From Chlorocebus sabaeus (Eukaryota; Chordata; Mammalia; Primates; Cercopithecidae), in the NCBI RefSeq assembly GCF_047675955.1, contig NC_132910.1:112947143-113011142 (forward strand): a DNA stretch of 64,000 nucleotides. The letters are read 5' to 3'. Positions within the stretch are counted from its first letter, which is position 1. Each line of letters starts with the position of its first letter. The notes below the pieces were generated by a model that was not told the DNA's origin, did not search any database, and saw nothing but the letters and a program-made list of their open reading frames with translations. Below, piece after piece: positions 24,760 to 37,136 of the stretch. Made by a program: the position numbers and the translations under genes.

Positions 24760-27700
24760 TAGGCATTTGTGTTTTCATGTAAGTACCTTTACTTTTAGGG
24801 TTTTGGAATTTTAAAAATAATAATAACTCCAGAGACAATAAAGCAATATCTAATATGTTTTGTGGAAGTGGTTCAACTACAAAAGGTAAATTATTTCCAT
24901 TTCATCATCATCTTTGGGGAATATAGTTCAGGTGTATGTTTTAATTGCTACTGTATGTATGTCTTAATTGCCACCTTGGTGCTATATTCACAGAGAAAAT
25001 ACATCAGTAAAGTAAGTTTCTCTATTACAATATACATTTAAACACTACTCAATGAAGAAGTATTTTTAAATATTTTGCTTTAGAATTGTTACTTGTGCAA
25101 TGAACTAGTTATGAGTTGAAATAATATCCTGTGTATTGACATGCAGATGAACTCACTAAGCAACCACTTTGCTTTAGAGATTTGTATAATTTGATACCAA
25201 AAGCCACATTAAATTAATATTAATTACTTGATTTTAAACCAAGAAAGTTCAGAGTGAAGCTGTTCTCCTATTTCACCACATTTATGCATGAAAACATTAA
25301 TACACAAGGAATAAAAATATGTTATGGGCAGGGATATCCAGGCTCTGTTCTACAGAGGTGTATGGCTTATTATCTGAAGATTTGTAGGAAGTAAACTTGA
25401 TGTTTTACTTTTATAGACTGTAATTTCAAAATCCTTTATCCGAACTCTCATTTTTTCATAATTAATGTGGTGCTATAAACTCTTCATTATGCACACATCT
25501 ATTTTGTTTTTTCATTCCTGGCAAATATTCATTTTCAATTGTTCCTTGCCTTGCCAATCAGCATGAGAGGTTCTAAATGTCATTTTAATGCCAAAAAAAA
25601 AAAAAAAAAAACTGGTATGTGCACAAGCATTCTAGTCGAAATAAAAAATAACAATAATTAGAAGCCAAGTTTGCCACTAAAAGTTATATATTGTATTACA
25701 GTTTATTATCTAAATTATTTTGTACTAGCTAGCATGTCTTTAACTTGCATGTTCTAGGTCATCCCCCTTGCATGTTTATTGTAGAGTAGAATTTACATAT
25801 ATATGTGTATATACATATATGTGTGAATATATGTGTACATACATACATTCATACACACACTCTAATTGTCTCAATACTTATACTATTACTTAATTCATCC
25901 TCTTTCAGAAAACTCATTGGAACTCTGAGTTTATCAAAACATGGTCCCATCCATTATAATAATATCAATTCTTCAATACTAAGGTGATTTAAAACACAGA
26001 GGGACCCATTGCTTTGCTGTGTGGTTACCAATTTAATTGGAAAATTAGGATATTTCTACAAGCTATTCTACAGCTAATCTGAAGTAGGCTCTACCCCAAA
26101 GACTTTGGAGGTGTTGAAGCAGAAGGTGATTAACTCTGTTTGGTAAAGGATAATTGGTCACTTGACTCTTAGAATAATGCTAACAACAGGAAGTATTTTT
26201 TCTAGCTTATTAGTTCACAAGAGTCTTTTGAGCTTCATAATATACAAAGTACTAAAAAATACGAGAGATACTGTGGCAATTTTGGGCAAATATGAAGAAC
26301 TAATGGAAAGACGTCATTCAAGGTCTTTGGGTCTCATTGATAAATGAGCTTTAAATATTATTTTTTAAATGGTCATTATTCAAAGAAAATTATCAATAAA
26401 TTATTAGGCAAATAACTTCTTAAATATCATTTAAAAGGGTATTTTTATTTTTTTCAAACTTTTTAGAGTATTTCAGATTTATTATGCCTTGTATTTCTCT
26501 ATCGCCCATCTTAGTAACTAGAAAAAAAAAAAGAAAGAAAGAAAGCAATATACAGCCTTGATAATAAAAATTCCAAACTGATTCACCCTTATCTTAAATC
26601 TCACAAAACATATACAGGAATGCATTTTATTTGTAAGGAGAAACTATCTATAAATTTCATTTTTGACTCAATTTGTAGTTTGATTGATGACCCTTAAGAG
26701 GTTGAGAAACAAGAAAGACAAATTGAGCATGTCATGTAATATATAATTACATTATTTTAATAATTTTCTATAGACTTTATGAAGTTCGTCACTTTTCTGC
26801 AAACAGTGCTGCATGTATTTGCCGTGTGTCTGTAATGAAATGAGTTAATGTCTTAACAAGCCATCCAGTGTTGTGTTACTGAATAATCCTTTATGTTTTA
26901 CATGAATTCATTGTAACTCCAAAATATGGTCATTTCTTTGTGGATCAAAGACTTAATAAAGGGCCACTACATTTGAATATCTTTCATATGTGTCTTCAAA
27001 GTTGGCACTTTTATTAGTTCCAGTGGAAATGTTATTCTGTATTTAAATAGTGTCCCCTATATGCTAAATTTGGGCTTATGATGGGAATCTAATTTTACCT
27101 TATTTCAGGACTAAGATACAAAAGCTAAAAGTGTAGAAAAATCAGAAAAAAAATTGCTTCTAATATTTTAAATTGGCAATCTCATCGACTCAACCTTTGG
27201 TTATTATTGCTAGTAGCATAGTTTGACTTCAGTGTTTAACTATGTTATTGTTAGATGAAACACTAAATTTCATCTTAAAGAATTCCATATATTGGCAGTT
27301 CAAGGTAAATGTTTATACTTGAATAAAGACATACATCTTGGAAAACTTTGTGCAAACGGAAGTCAATGACACATTCAGGTACATTTTGAGTAAATGTAAT
27401 GTTTATATATAGTACTGCCTTTCAAATAAGTTATAAAATTAAGATATATGTTAATGTTTCAAGATAATAAACAAATTTGAAAATAAAATAAGCCGTAATT
27501 CTGTTAGAAATTTCACAGCCTAAATATTTATATCAATACAATTAGTTTTAACAAGAAAATTTCATAATTTGCAGTGGAAAGAATGATTCCTTGTGTATTT
27601 AAAGGAGATTATGTTGTATAAACTTCCTAGCTCAGTGTTTTATATATTCTTTTTTGCCCCTCTACCCAATCCAGGCTTTCAAAATTTGTATGAATATTTA

Positions 27701-28107
27701 ATTTAAGATCACATGACTGATGTGAATCTTACAAAGAATATCTGTTTAGGGTAAAACCTGTGAACAACTTCAAAAGATTTACATTTGACCTCTAGTATTT
27801 GCAACAATATGCATTTCTTGTGGTAATCACTCTCTTGTAGGGCTGCGTAGTAAATACAATGAAAAATCTCTACCTAGAGGATTTAGTTTAAATCATAAAA
27901 TTCTAAAGCTAAACTTCATCCTAGTAACTCTAATACAACTAGAGTAGAAATTTTATGATATTTTAAAATATACAAATATTTAAACCTAACTTAGTGTACT
28001 CCTGCTGAAAAGCATAGCTCTCTTCAGTGAATAATACTTATTAAGTATGAAACAGCTTTATATTTAACTCATTTCTATTAATATTGGACGTCTACTTTGC
28101 AACCTAA
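24760..28107. other. Long unique AT-rich stretch
   Basis: No repeat family recognised apart from a poly(A) run at 25,593-25,611 and an AT/GT-rich simple stretch at about 25,793-25,860. No supported exon. Confidence 0.45.
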
Positions 28108-28151
28108 ACTCTCTCTCTCTCTCTCCCCCTCCCTCTCTCTCTCTTCTCTCT
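28108..28151. repeat. (CT)n microsatellite
   Basis: Imperfect CT array with CCCCCT interruptions. Arg/Glu-rich frames read through it on the minus strand are artefacts. Confidence 0.95.
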
Positions 28152-28289
28152 GGAATGTAAAGGAAATATCCCCCACCCCCATGCTTTTCCAGCCATCATT
28201 TATACTTAATCTAATGTCACTAAATGACATAAATGAGAGACCACAATTCCATTTATCAGGCAAACCATCACAAATGTCAAAGTTATGAA

Positions 28290-28710
28290 TAGTAATAAGA
28301 AATGCAAAGAGCACAAGATAACTTCTATCATTTAATAATTGCTCAGTATGAGAAGTACTGTTCGGTCGTTTTCCACACTGAATTATTTCTCTGGACACGC
28401 TCAGAACACACTGCCAATTGACAAAAGGAACATAGCTTCAAAAGAAAATCTTCTAAGTAGAGAAAAGCTCTCTGTTAAGCATGCAAGAGGTTAAACATTG
28501 CTGAAATAGTGAGACATTTTCTCAGCCCACGCTTCCCAGTTCCATTCAATTACCAACAGCACAAGCGACTATAATACAAGCTAATACTGTATTATTAAAT
28601 CAGAGCTTCCCATTTACATCCACCTCTAACCTGAGGGGGTGGCAAGGGGATGACATTTGCTAGTCAACAGCAGAACAAACAGCCCCCAACTTGGAAATAC
28701 ACATGACCTT
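28290..28710. other. Unique, moderately GC-richer sequence upstream of the promoter block
   Basis: Contains clean words such as gctaatactgtattattaaat and ccaattgacaaaagg and no recognised repeat. It could be a conserved non-coding element, but conservation cannot be judged from one sequence. Confidence 0.3.
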
Positions 28711-29382
28711 GGGGTGTGGAATGCTCAGAGACTGAGTTTCACAAGTTTTATTTGGATCTACTGCATAACAACACATCTAAATGGACCCAGCATGATATAA
28801 ATGTTTCTATCCCTACCTCCTCCCTTCCAAAAAATGTTAAGAGAGCTCTGCACTTTGAAATCTATGCTTTAGATATAGGAAATAATATTGTTGATTAACC
28901 AGAGATTAGTCCATTCAGATAATTATTTGATTATATTTGTTCTAAACAACTTGTTGGTTGATTTATTTAATATCATTTGCTAATATATTTGGAGGGTTTT
29001 CTGGAATGGTTCCTATCCTTTGAACCCTGCTGAAAGCATTGCTCTAAAATATTTATATTTATAAAGCAAGATATAACATAATGACATTAACTTCACAAAA
29101 AGCAAAGCTCTCAACTTCCCCTCTAGAATTTAGTGCATAATCACTAACAGATGATCTTGTAATAATAATAATAGTAATTATTAAAATATTTTTGCAATCA
29201 TTGCCAAAAGTCCAGTTTCAAATTGTAAAAATAAACAGAACTTGTTTTTAAATTTTTGTATAGCAGTCCGTATGTCTCCCCCACTTGTAATCATTTATAA
29301 CAATATTATTTTTCTTACCTTATTTTAACAGTCACAAAAGTCCCCCAGAAAGATTCCTAAACGCCGTGGAAATACAAATCAC

Positions 29383-29386
<4 letters not shown>
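28711..29386. other. Unique AT-rich sequence
   Basis: Nothing recognised. It leads into a poly(A) run of 28 bases at 29,387-29,414. Confidence 0.5.
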
Positions 29387-29415
<29 letters not shown>

Positions 29416-29668
29416 ACTAAGAAGATCGTCTTAGCTGGGAAAAAAATAAATAAATAAAATAGTTTCGTCTAAAACTATAGAAATCTCCAAAGTCACGCCT
29501 GAATGAGCGCCCAGGTGGCAAACAGAGGAGTCTCTCCCACGTCCGATACCACACTCCTTTGTCAAGTTGATATGGGTCCTGTTGGTGAAGCGGGTCCCAC
29601 AGGGCACAGAGGGTGCAAGAGGGCGTTGCCTCCAGGTGCTGGAGCAACTGGTCCGCTCGCGTCTCAGT

Positions 29669-29698
29669 TTCAGCACCGACAGCACAGTGGACAGTACC
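29669..29698 (+). promoter_or_regulatory. RE1/NRSF (REST) site, non-canonical spacing
   Basis: A left half-site, ttcagcacc (29,669-29,677), matches the RE1 left half exactly. After 11 bases comes ggacagtacc (29,689-29,698), close to the right half ggacagcgcc. The canonical spacer is 2 bases; expanded spacings are known for REST sites. Immediately after the left half, gacagcac also resembles a compressed right half. Confidence 0.4.
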
Positions 29699-29710
29699 AG
29701 CTCCTCTCAC

Positions 29711-29810
29711 CTCCAGTTTGTCTCAGTCACTGAACCAGGCTGATTCTCGCTCCTCCTCCCTAGGCAGGAGCTGCTGCCACTCAACCTGGGGGTGCCCCGC
29801 CCCCACCATC
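29711..29810 (-). other. Candidate minus-strand first exon with splice donor
   Basis: Read on the minus strand, a segment downstream of the CRE and GC box runs to ctggag|gtgagag, a strong 5' splice site with the intron starting at 29,710. No protein was recognised in it. It could be the non-coding first exon of a divergent transcript. The 5' edge is a guess. Confidence 0.3.
29794..29805. promoter_or_regulatory. GC box (Sp1-type)
   Basis: The plus strand reads gccccgcccccac; the minus strand carries gggggcgggg. It lies 6 bases from the CRE-like site. Confidence 0.6.
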
Positions 29811-29818
29811 TGACGTAA
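29811..29818. promoter_or_regulatory. CRE-like element
   Basis: tgacgtaa, one base from the palindromic CREB/ATF site tgacgtca. It sits between the GC box and an octamer-like site, in a CpG-rich block. Confidence 0.6.
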
Positions 29819-29821
29819 CTA

Positions 29822-29829
29822 TTTTGCAT
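29822..29829. promoter_or_regulatory. Octamer-like (POU) element
   Basis: ttttgcat, one mismatch from atttgcat, extending to gcatatc. It lies 3 bases from the CRE-like site. Confidence 0.35.
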
Positions 29830-30327
29830 ATCAACTCGCCGAGAAGTGAGGGGCCGTCCCCTTGACTGGGCTTCTGCTAGGGTCAGCTGCGGCAATCGAG
29901 GCTACAAAATCCAGGTTTAAGGTCAGCGTGGGCATCTTTGGACTTCAAGATGTATTCTCAACCAGTCCAGTGGAAATTAAACGCTTTGGCGGTGCTGGAG
30001 CCTTTGCCTTCGCTGGGACTGCTGTTTCTGCGCACTCTAAGATCGCTGCGGGCACAGCTCTGGAAGGAAGACGGGGCGGAGAGAGGGGGCAGTGGAGCGG
30101 GGAGAGGACCGAGTGGGAGGCGGGTGGGGAGGAGACGGAGAAATAGAATGAATCTATTCAACCGTTCTTGAAAACATCTCCCATCCTTTTGATCTTCCTG
30201 GCCAAACTTTGCTGCCTTTCACTGCTATTTGGTTATTTGAACGCATACGTATGTGGTGTTCCTACTCCTTTCCCTCGGTTCACGGAGCCGCTGGAGGGAG
30301 TCACTGCTGCAGAAACTTGCCTGGCAG

Positions 30328-30356
<29 letters not shown>
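30328..30356. repeat. Poly(A) run
   Basis: About 29 consecutive A at the edge of the CpG-rich block. No Alu or L1 body precedes it, so it is not the tail of a recognisable retroposon. Confidence 0.95.
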
Positions 30357-30360
<4 letters not shown>

Positions 30361-32169
30361 GAGCAGCGAGAGGAAACGTGAAAGCTTGCAGCGCTAGCCA
30401 TCGTTTCTAAACAGAATCTTAAAAATAAAAACAAAAAGAATTACGAGTGCTCCATAGTATATATTATGCTTCATATTCATTCCAATAAAACCTACAGAAC
30501 CTTCCCTATTCATTATCGTGATTTAAATATATCCTCAAACTGTACAGACTTGGAGATTCCACAGTAAAAAAAAAATAAATAAATAATAAAAAGTGAAAGT
30601 TCTCAGCTTCAACTTCCACTGCCAAAATTCTGAAGGTTATGCAATATTTATTATGTCTACTATATCAATTGTTACTCCAAAAGATGGAGTATGCTGGAAG
30701 CATTACATAGCCTTTAGCAATTCTCTCAGTATTTGTGATATTTCTTGTCCCAGTGAAGCTCTAGCGGCCTTGAAGGCAAGAGAAAGGGGGCCTGTCATGC
30801 CAAATTCCACGGACTGCTTAAACTTGTAAACAAACACTTTAAGTGAACTGAAGTAATCAATCATCCAGAAGGGTGATTATTCACATTCCATGCATGTGTC
30901 CCACCTACAGTTAACATGACTTACTTGGACAGAAAAGTGGGTATCTAAAACTAAGCTTAATTTTCTTAAGTTGGATAAAGCATGTTTAATAAAAAAGATT
31001 GTTTATTCAAAAAATGTCATAGCATTTCACACATCGTTTTCCATCAGAATGCCTACATACTGATATGTGTCATCATATTCCAGGGGTCTGATAGCATCTA
31101 GCACTGGATCCACTCACAAGCCTTTTCAGGGACTCTAATAAAATGAATACACTTGTTTATTCCTCCATCAGGAAAAATAATAAATTTTATTTTCTGTGAT
31201 ATTAAGAAGTTTTTTGAGGAAGTCTTTTTACTTTGTGGGCCCATACCCCCAAACTCCTTCTTTCTAGTTACTTAAAAAATAAAAGATAACAGAGGAAAAA
31301 AACTATGGTATTTTTGCTTGAAAGAAGGAACATTTTTTTTTATTCTGATTCACACCCGCATAAACGTTTCTCTATGGCTTTATTCCAGAAATTGCCCGTT
31401 TCTTTTCTGAACGTACAATCCCTAGTACTATTTCTCCAACACACCTTGACCGTAAGTTTCACATTTTGGGTAATCTGTAATGTTTTTGTTTTCTCAGACA
31501 ACTACTGATTTTACATTTATAAGTGTCAAGTGCCATGACTTTTTGCACAGATACACATGCATGCATTATGAGTTCTTCAGTTCTCAAAGTCATTTTAATA
31601 ATGGTGGCAGACACCATGATATGACAGGAAAGATGATCTGTGGGGGCGGATGGGTGTTGCACAATTGTAATTACAGTGGAGCCAACTGAATAACTTAGGC
31701 TGGCTATGGCGCGCATGATATGCTTCTTTTGGGAACATCACATAGCACACTTTGGTCTGCTTCATGCCAATGTGCTGAAATGTCAGAGAAATCTTGATAG
31801 TTCATTTTAGCAATGTACAGAGTACATGACGTATGCTTATAAAATTCCACCAAGACCTATGTTGTTTGGATAATGGACACTATTTTTCAGTTTACTCCAG
31901 TGATCATAATGTTTTGGTCTATGAATTCAATTAAAGCAGTCATAATATTATTGAAAAGCCTGAGGGAATAAAACTGGAAAACAAATCTTCCTTTCAAAGA
32001 TGGAAAGGAAAGCCAAATCATTTTCTCATTTTTTCACTGTCTTTAAAAAGAGAGAGAGAGAAGAAAGAAAAGAAAACAAAAGGAAAATAGCTATTTTGGC
32101 GAGCATGAACAAAGATGAATATATGCAGAAAACATTGAGAATATTCTCCTAGGGGATTCTTGATTTTGT
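30357..32169. other. Unique sequence
   Basis: No repeat recognised. If the block at 29.5-30.3 kb is a plus-strand promoter, this would be first-intron sequence. Confidence 0.45.
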
Positions 32170-32290
32170 ACTGCCCTAAAAGGCAGTGTGACTGAGGGCA
32201 AGCTATTTAAACCTTTTCATCACAGTCATCATTTTTAAAATATGTAGGTTATCCTGCTATCTCCAAAACTCATTACATGCTTGTCATTCT
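32170..32290 (+). repeat. MIR SINE fragment
   Basis: gtgtgactgagggcaagctatttaaacc then catcatttttaaaatatgtagg fits the MIR core. Diverged. Confidence 0.45.
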
Positions 32291-32294
32291 GTAA

Positions 32295-32356
32295 TTTTAT
32301 ATTAGACTTCAAAAATTTTTATATTACAATTCAAAATTTTATATTATAATTTAAAA
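32295..32356. repeat. Three-copy 20-bp AT tandem repeat
   Basis: Copies at 32,295-32,314, 32,317-32,336 and 32,337-32,356 share ttttatatta with diverged ends ending in aaaa. Confidence 0.8.
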
Positions 32357-32363
32357 TTTTAAG

Positions 32364-35300
32364 AACTTTTCCCTAAGTGAAATAAACTGGCACCTGGTTA
32401 CTAAGTCTGTGAAAAGAATATCTTCATATAATTAGGTTGGGAGGTGTGGAGAGGCTAAGACCAATTATGAGGCTAAGAGAGGCCAAAAAAAATAAATTTT
32501 ATCCACCCAGGCTGGAACTGAAAGAAGGCAAAATAGGCCTGTTAAAGCATTCATTTATTATATAAGCATATTGCAATAATCTCTCATCTAGTCGCAGATA
32601 TAATTACTCTTCAGGATATTTAAAGTAATTGTAAAGCAACAATAAAATTTAAGGCATGCGGAAGAGGTTAGATGGATTTTCAGTTGCAAACTGGCACTGG
32701 AAAGATGACTAAAAATTAAGCAAATATGCTTAAGGAAAATTTATTTAAAGCTGGATGACCAAAATCTACTGAAGGATTTTAATTTAGTTAATTTACATGA
32801 ACATATTAGAATGTAATACACAGAAATTATGAAGCACATTATAATGTCTTGCGAATGTGGATATTTGGGACTTCTGTAGTATCATCAAATTTTACAAGCT
32901 CCTTTTCAAATTATAATTATTTTAATGTATTTTTAGTACATTAGAATTATAAATACTCTAAGGATAATAACTATGTTTTGTTAATATTTCTTTTTGAATC
33001 AATTATAAGAAGGTTTGCTAGTAATTGAGAACATACTTATTTTGAAAAGCAAAGATGCACTTTTTTCTAGGTAATTTTCATGCTTACTTTTTGGGGATCA
33101 AAATAAAGCAGGGCCAGAAAAAAAGCAGATAGCTATAAATAACCTTTTTTAAAAAAAATAAAAGAGAGTGAAATGATTCAACATAAGCATTCGTGTGAGT
33201 TAAGATAGAGATCCCAACATCCCTGAAATGTGAGCTTATACATGATTGTGCTTTCTCCTGATAATGCATACGTACATAAGGTTTTTTAAAGAGTAGATGC
33301 TGCATTTAACCATTAGACCTTATGAACCAATCGTGTGGCTAAAAACTAATTTATGCTCTTTCTTTTTAACCTTTTTTATAGTGATTCCAAATTTTATATA
33401 CATATATGTTTCTTTACTTCCATTACTTTCTTACTTTCCTACTTTCTATCTCTTGCTCCCTTGGAGCCTGTTGTGCTCTCCACCTACGTTTTATTTCATT
33501 TTAATGTTCTATTTAAAATGTCTATTAGGCGTATGTCTACCGTGGTAAAGGATATTTAAATATAGTATTTTGTTATTGAATGAAATGTTGATACAATACA
33601 TTTATATTAAATTTCTTAGCTAATTCCAAACTGTGACCTTAAACACATTATATGTGTGCGTGTGTGTGTGTGTGTGTGTGCATGTAGGTAGGATATACTA
33701 AATAGAATTTTCAAATATGTTTTCTTAAAATTATGGAAATAAAATTTAAAATATATGAATTAAAAACTCACTACTAATAAATAAAGCTGCAAATTAAAGA
33801 ACACTATTTCCTCATGCACACACATGTATTTGATCTAAGCAGTAATTACAATTTTCATGAGATTATATCGGTTTAATTTTAAATCTCAATCTCAATTAGT
33901 TCAACTGGGATTATTTGAAATCTCAATATATGCTAAAATTGAGATTGTGTTGTTTTTCATTTTCTCTATTATATATAACAATATAGGCATTTTGGTGACT
34001 TTGGATAAGATTGTTAAATTTAATCAAGACTACTGTGAAAGGTCTTTTCTTGCTAGTATTTACATTAACACACAGAAACATACACTAAGAGAGACAATTT
34101 TTATCATTTGTAATTATAAATTCACCATCAAAATGGCACATTTCATAATGGTAGTGAACTTTTTCAGAAATACCACCTAAAAGTTGACTTTAAACTCTTT
34201 GATATTCTACTCCTCAAATTATCAGATTAATGCACATATAAATTTTAATTCTCACTGTGTAAACAGGCTTCTCAAATTCTACAAGAACAAGGACAAATGT
34301 GTAGTATGAATAAAAGTTATAGGTTTAAGAAATTGTTTGATGTCAATATTTATTGAGGTAATATTAATTGGAGAAAGATAGAACATGGTTTAATAAATGC
34401 TGCTTAACTGGAAAGCTGAAGCCCACCACATTTAATACAGAAACCTAGGTTTGGCTTTAAGTAATAGATTTGCTCATTGTCATCAATAATTTGGGGTGAA
34501 AATGAATTCAGAATTATAGTAACTGGCCACTTAAAGAACCACTGCATAATCAAAGGATGTACCATGAATCCTGAGGGTGCAAAGACAAATAAATCTGTTT
34601 TATTCTCCATGATAAATATAGATTCTTAATGTTATAAGTTTCATCTTCTCAATTGAAGGGAATTAAAACCCGCTCTATGTATAGCCACATCGTGGGGAAT
34701 GAACATTAAGATACAGATTTAGCAGACTCAGGTTTGTGTTAACTATTCTAGTTTTTATGCATTTTCATATTTTTTTATTTAGTTGTCAATTTCATAGACA
34801 CACTCATCCTGGTTTCCAAGTAATACTACTGTGAATTTCCCCCTAAAGCTGTATTTTGCCTTTCTGTTTTGGCTTGGTAAAAATGTTTGCTTTTCCCACA
34901 CTAGTAAACAATGAGAACTAACTTTCAATAAGAGCGAGCATCTATCAACGTGTCCATGCACAGAGTTTTCGAGCTTATATGAATGGATTAAAAAATTGCT
35001 CTATAAAGGTATAGATTGAAATGATGAATTGATTAAAAAATTTAATAAGTATAATTAAATAGGAATTAAAAATTGTTATTATAGAGCGATGTATCTTCAC
35101 AATTTGAGATATCCTCCTTAGGGATGTTAGATGTGGACATAAACCTATAAGTAAATCATTTGTTCCTTGGCTTAGGAAAAAGCATCTGAGTGTAATTTTT
35201 TATAAACTAAACTTGGCCAGATGAGAACAGTTTTATTTTGCTAGATTTATATAACAAACATATTTAAGTATCCTTTATTTTCTATGAATTAAGTTAACTG

Positions 35301-36110
35301 TTAAAAAAATCTAGAAGTGGTAACCATAATTAAAATATAATCCATTAATAGGCCTTTAAGTACACTCTACTAATAGCAATATTGTAGAAAAAAGATTGAA
35401 ATTACAGTAAAAGCAGGAAACCCTAAAAGTATTAGCTAATTCAAGAAATACTTTACAACACAATCTTATCTGCTTCTGTGATTAAATTAACCTTAGAATT
35501 ACATTTATGTACCACAGTAATAAATAATATTGTTGACTGCATTTATAAAATTAGAAATAATCAATTATGTGAATCAGATGTATTGTTACCTTCATTGTAT
35601 TAATAGATTTTCAACTCAATTCACTCAGTTTTCCTTTCTTTTTTCTATTTCTTTAATAGAATAGAAATTAGTACTTCGTGAGGCAGTTTAAAGTTCAGTA
35701 ATATCAAGAGTCTTTGGAATCTAAAACTATGTGCTATTTCTTAATTGAACCATGAAAAAAAAGCATGAGACTTGCTGATGTTCAAATAGTTCTTGTGTTT
35801 AAGAGAGCTCTTAGGGCATCTATTGGCCTATGTTGGTATTGCATATGAGAATTTCAGTTCTCACAACTTGAGTTATATGTGCCCACAAAGATTAAAATAC
35901 GTGCTGCTGATGAATACATTTATGTTGGAAAACCGTAATATCTATTGTTGAATTTAAAGTATTAAGCAAATGCATAAAACACTTATGGCATGGGAGGTGA
36001 TCTTACAAGCGTTTCGATATCGGCTATTTCAACATTTAAAAATTGTATGTTAATTATTTTTTAGAATCTAATATGTCACTGCTCATATTAGTTGCTTCAC
36101 CATTTTACGT
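32364..36110. other. Long unique AT-rich stretch
   Basis: No repeat family recognised except a (TG)n run at 33,652-33,680. Frames of up to 107 codons occur (33,857-34,180) but are low-complexity and AT-driven. No supported exon. Confidence 0.45.
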
Positions 36111-36121
36111 ACACATCTGAA

Positions 36122-36435
36122 TTTTTTTTTTTTTTTTATTTTTTATTTTAGACGGAACCTCGCTTTGTCGCCCAGGCTGGAGTACAGTGGCGCCATCTCG
36201 GCTCACTTTGCAAGCTCCGCCTCCCGGGTTCACGCCATTCTCCCTTCTCAGCCTCCTGAGTAGCTGGGACTACAGGCGCCCGCCACCACGCCCGGCTAAT
36301 TTTGTTTTTGTATTTTTAGCACAGACGGGGTTTCACCATGTTAGCCAGGGTGGTCTCGATTTCCTGACCTGGTGATCCACCCGCCTCGGCCTCCCAAAGG
36401 GCTGGGATTCCAGGCATGAGCCACCGCGCCCGGCC
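36122..36435 (-). repeat. AluY element
   Basis: Antisense full-length Alu. It carries the AluY string gcaagctccgcctcccgggttcacgcc and ends gagccaccgcgcccggcc, after a long T-run interrupted by A. An 11-bp duplication with one mismatch flanks it (acacatctgaa at 36,111-36,121; acacttctgaa at 36,436-36,446). Confidence 0.97.
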
Positions 36436-36451
36436 ACACTTCTGAATTTTT

Positions 36452-37136
36452 ATAGGAGAGACAAAATATCTGTTCTTTCAGCTTTCAAAAGAAGTATACA
36501 CAGTAACATGCTTTACATTATAATCTTTGACAGCAAAATGTAAAAGGACATAGAGAACATAGCTTTAACTCTTGAGTTCAGAAATATCATAATATGTAAG
36601 GAAATATAATGTTACTAATGAAAATAATCTGCATATTTGTCCACACAGAGAAGTAATATGTCCCCAAGTATCACAGGTACTTTCTAGGGGAAAAAAATAC
36701 AACAAACTACAGCTATGAGAAAGGATGGAGAAAAATCTGAAATTTAAGTTCTTGCATCCGTATGTGAAAAATAAACAAATATTGTAGGCATGTAATAATA
36801 CATAAACTAATAATTCTATGAGTAAAATTCTATTATAGGATAAGTAAGTTATAAATGAAAAGTATTAGAAATATAGAGAAAGTATAGCAGGTCAAAATTA
36901 GTAAAATCTCAGGTACCAAGTGATACATTCTCAAAGTGAAGTAAAGAAAAGTTTGCCAAAGTGAGAAATTACTACCAATTTTCTCTTATACTTTTTAACC
37001 TTTCCTATACAGAAGATCCTTCCAAACCAAATGACCCAAAGTAACTGTTCCAGTTTTTGAACCCAAGAATAGCACTAGAACTGTCTGGGAGGAAATGTGG
37101 TAAGGGACCCAACAGAAATGTTTATGTTACTTTTGT
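36452..37136. other. Unique sequence
   Basis: Nothing recognised. Confidence 0.5.

Larger units (their letters stand above)
29480..30327. promoter_or_regulatory. CpG- and GC-rich promoter-like block
   Basis: This is the only interior stretch where CpG is frequent (gtccgctcgcgtctc, aactcgccgag, acggggcgg, gagcggggag). It combines a GC box, a CRE-like site, an octamer-like site and RE1-like half-sites, each listed separately. A G-rich run lies on the plus strand at 30,072-30,130 (ggggcgg, gggggc, gcgggg, gcgggtgggg). Short open frames of up to about 97 codons cross the block on both strands but match no protein I recognise. The most likely reading is a promoter plus first exon of a gene transcribed in either or both directions. 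It ends in a poly(A) run at 30,328-30,356. Confidence 0.6.

Noticed and set aside
25805..25987. Possible short gene or CRISPR-like repeats in the ATG/TAT-rich stretch
   Set aside because: It is a TA/TG microsatellite. No spaced direct repeats of 25-40 bp occur anywhere in the window.
29417..30171. Frames of 60-97 codons on both strands across the CpG-rich block
   Set aside because: GC-rich DNA gives long frames by chance. None resembles a known protein and they overlap each other on opposite strands.
33857..34180. 107-codon plus-strand frame with hydrophobic runs
   Set aside because: AT-rich DNA gives Phe/Ile/Asn-rich frames. No homology recognised and no splice context.
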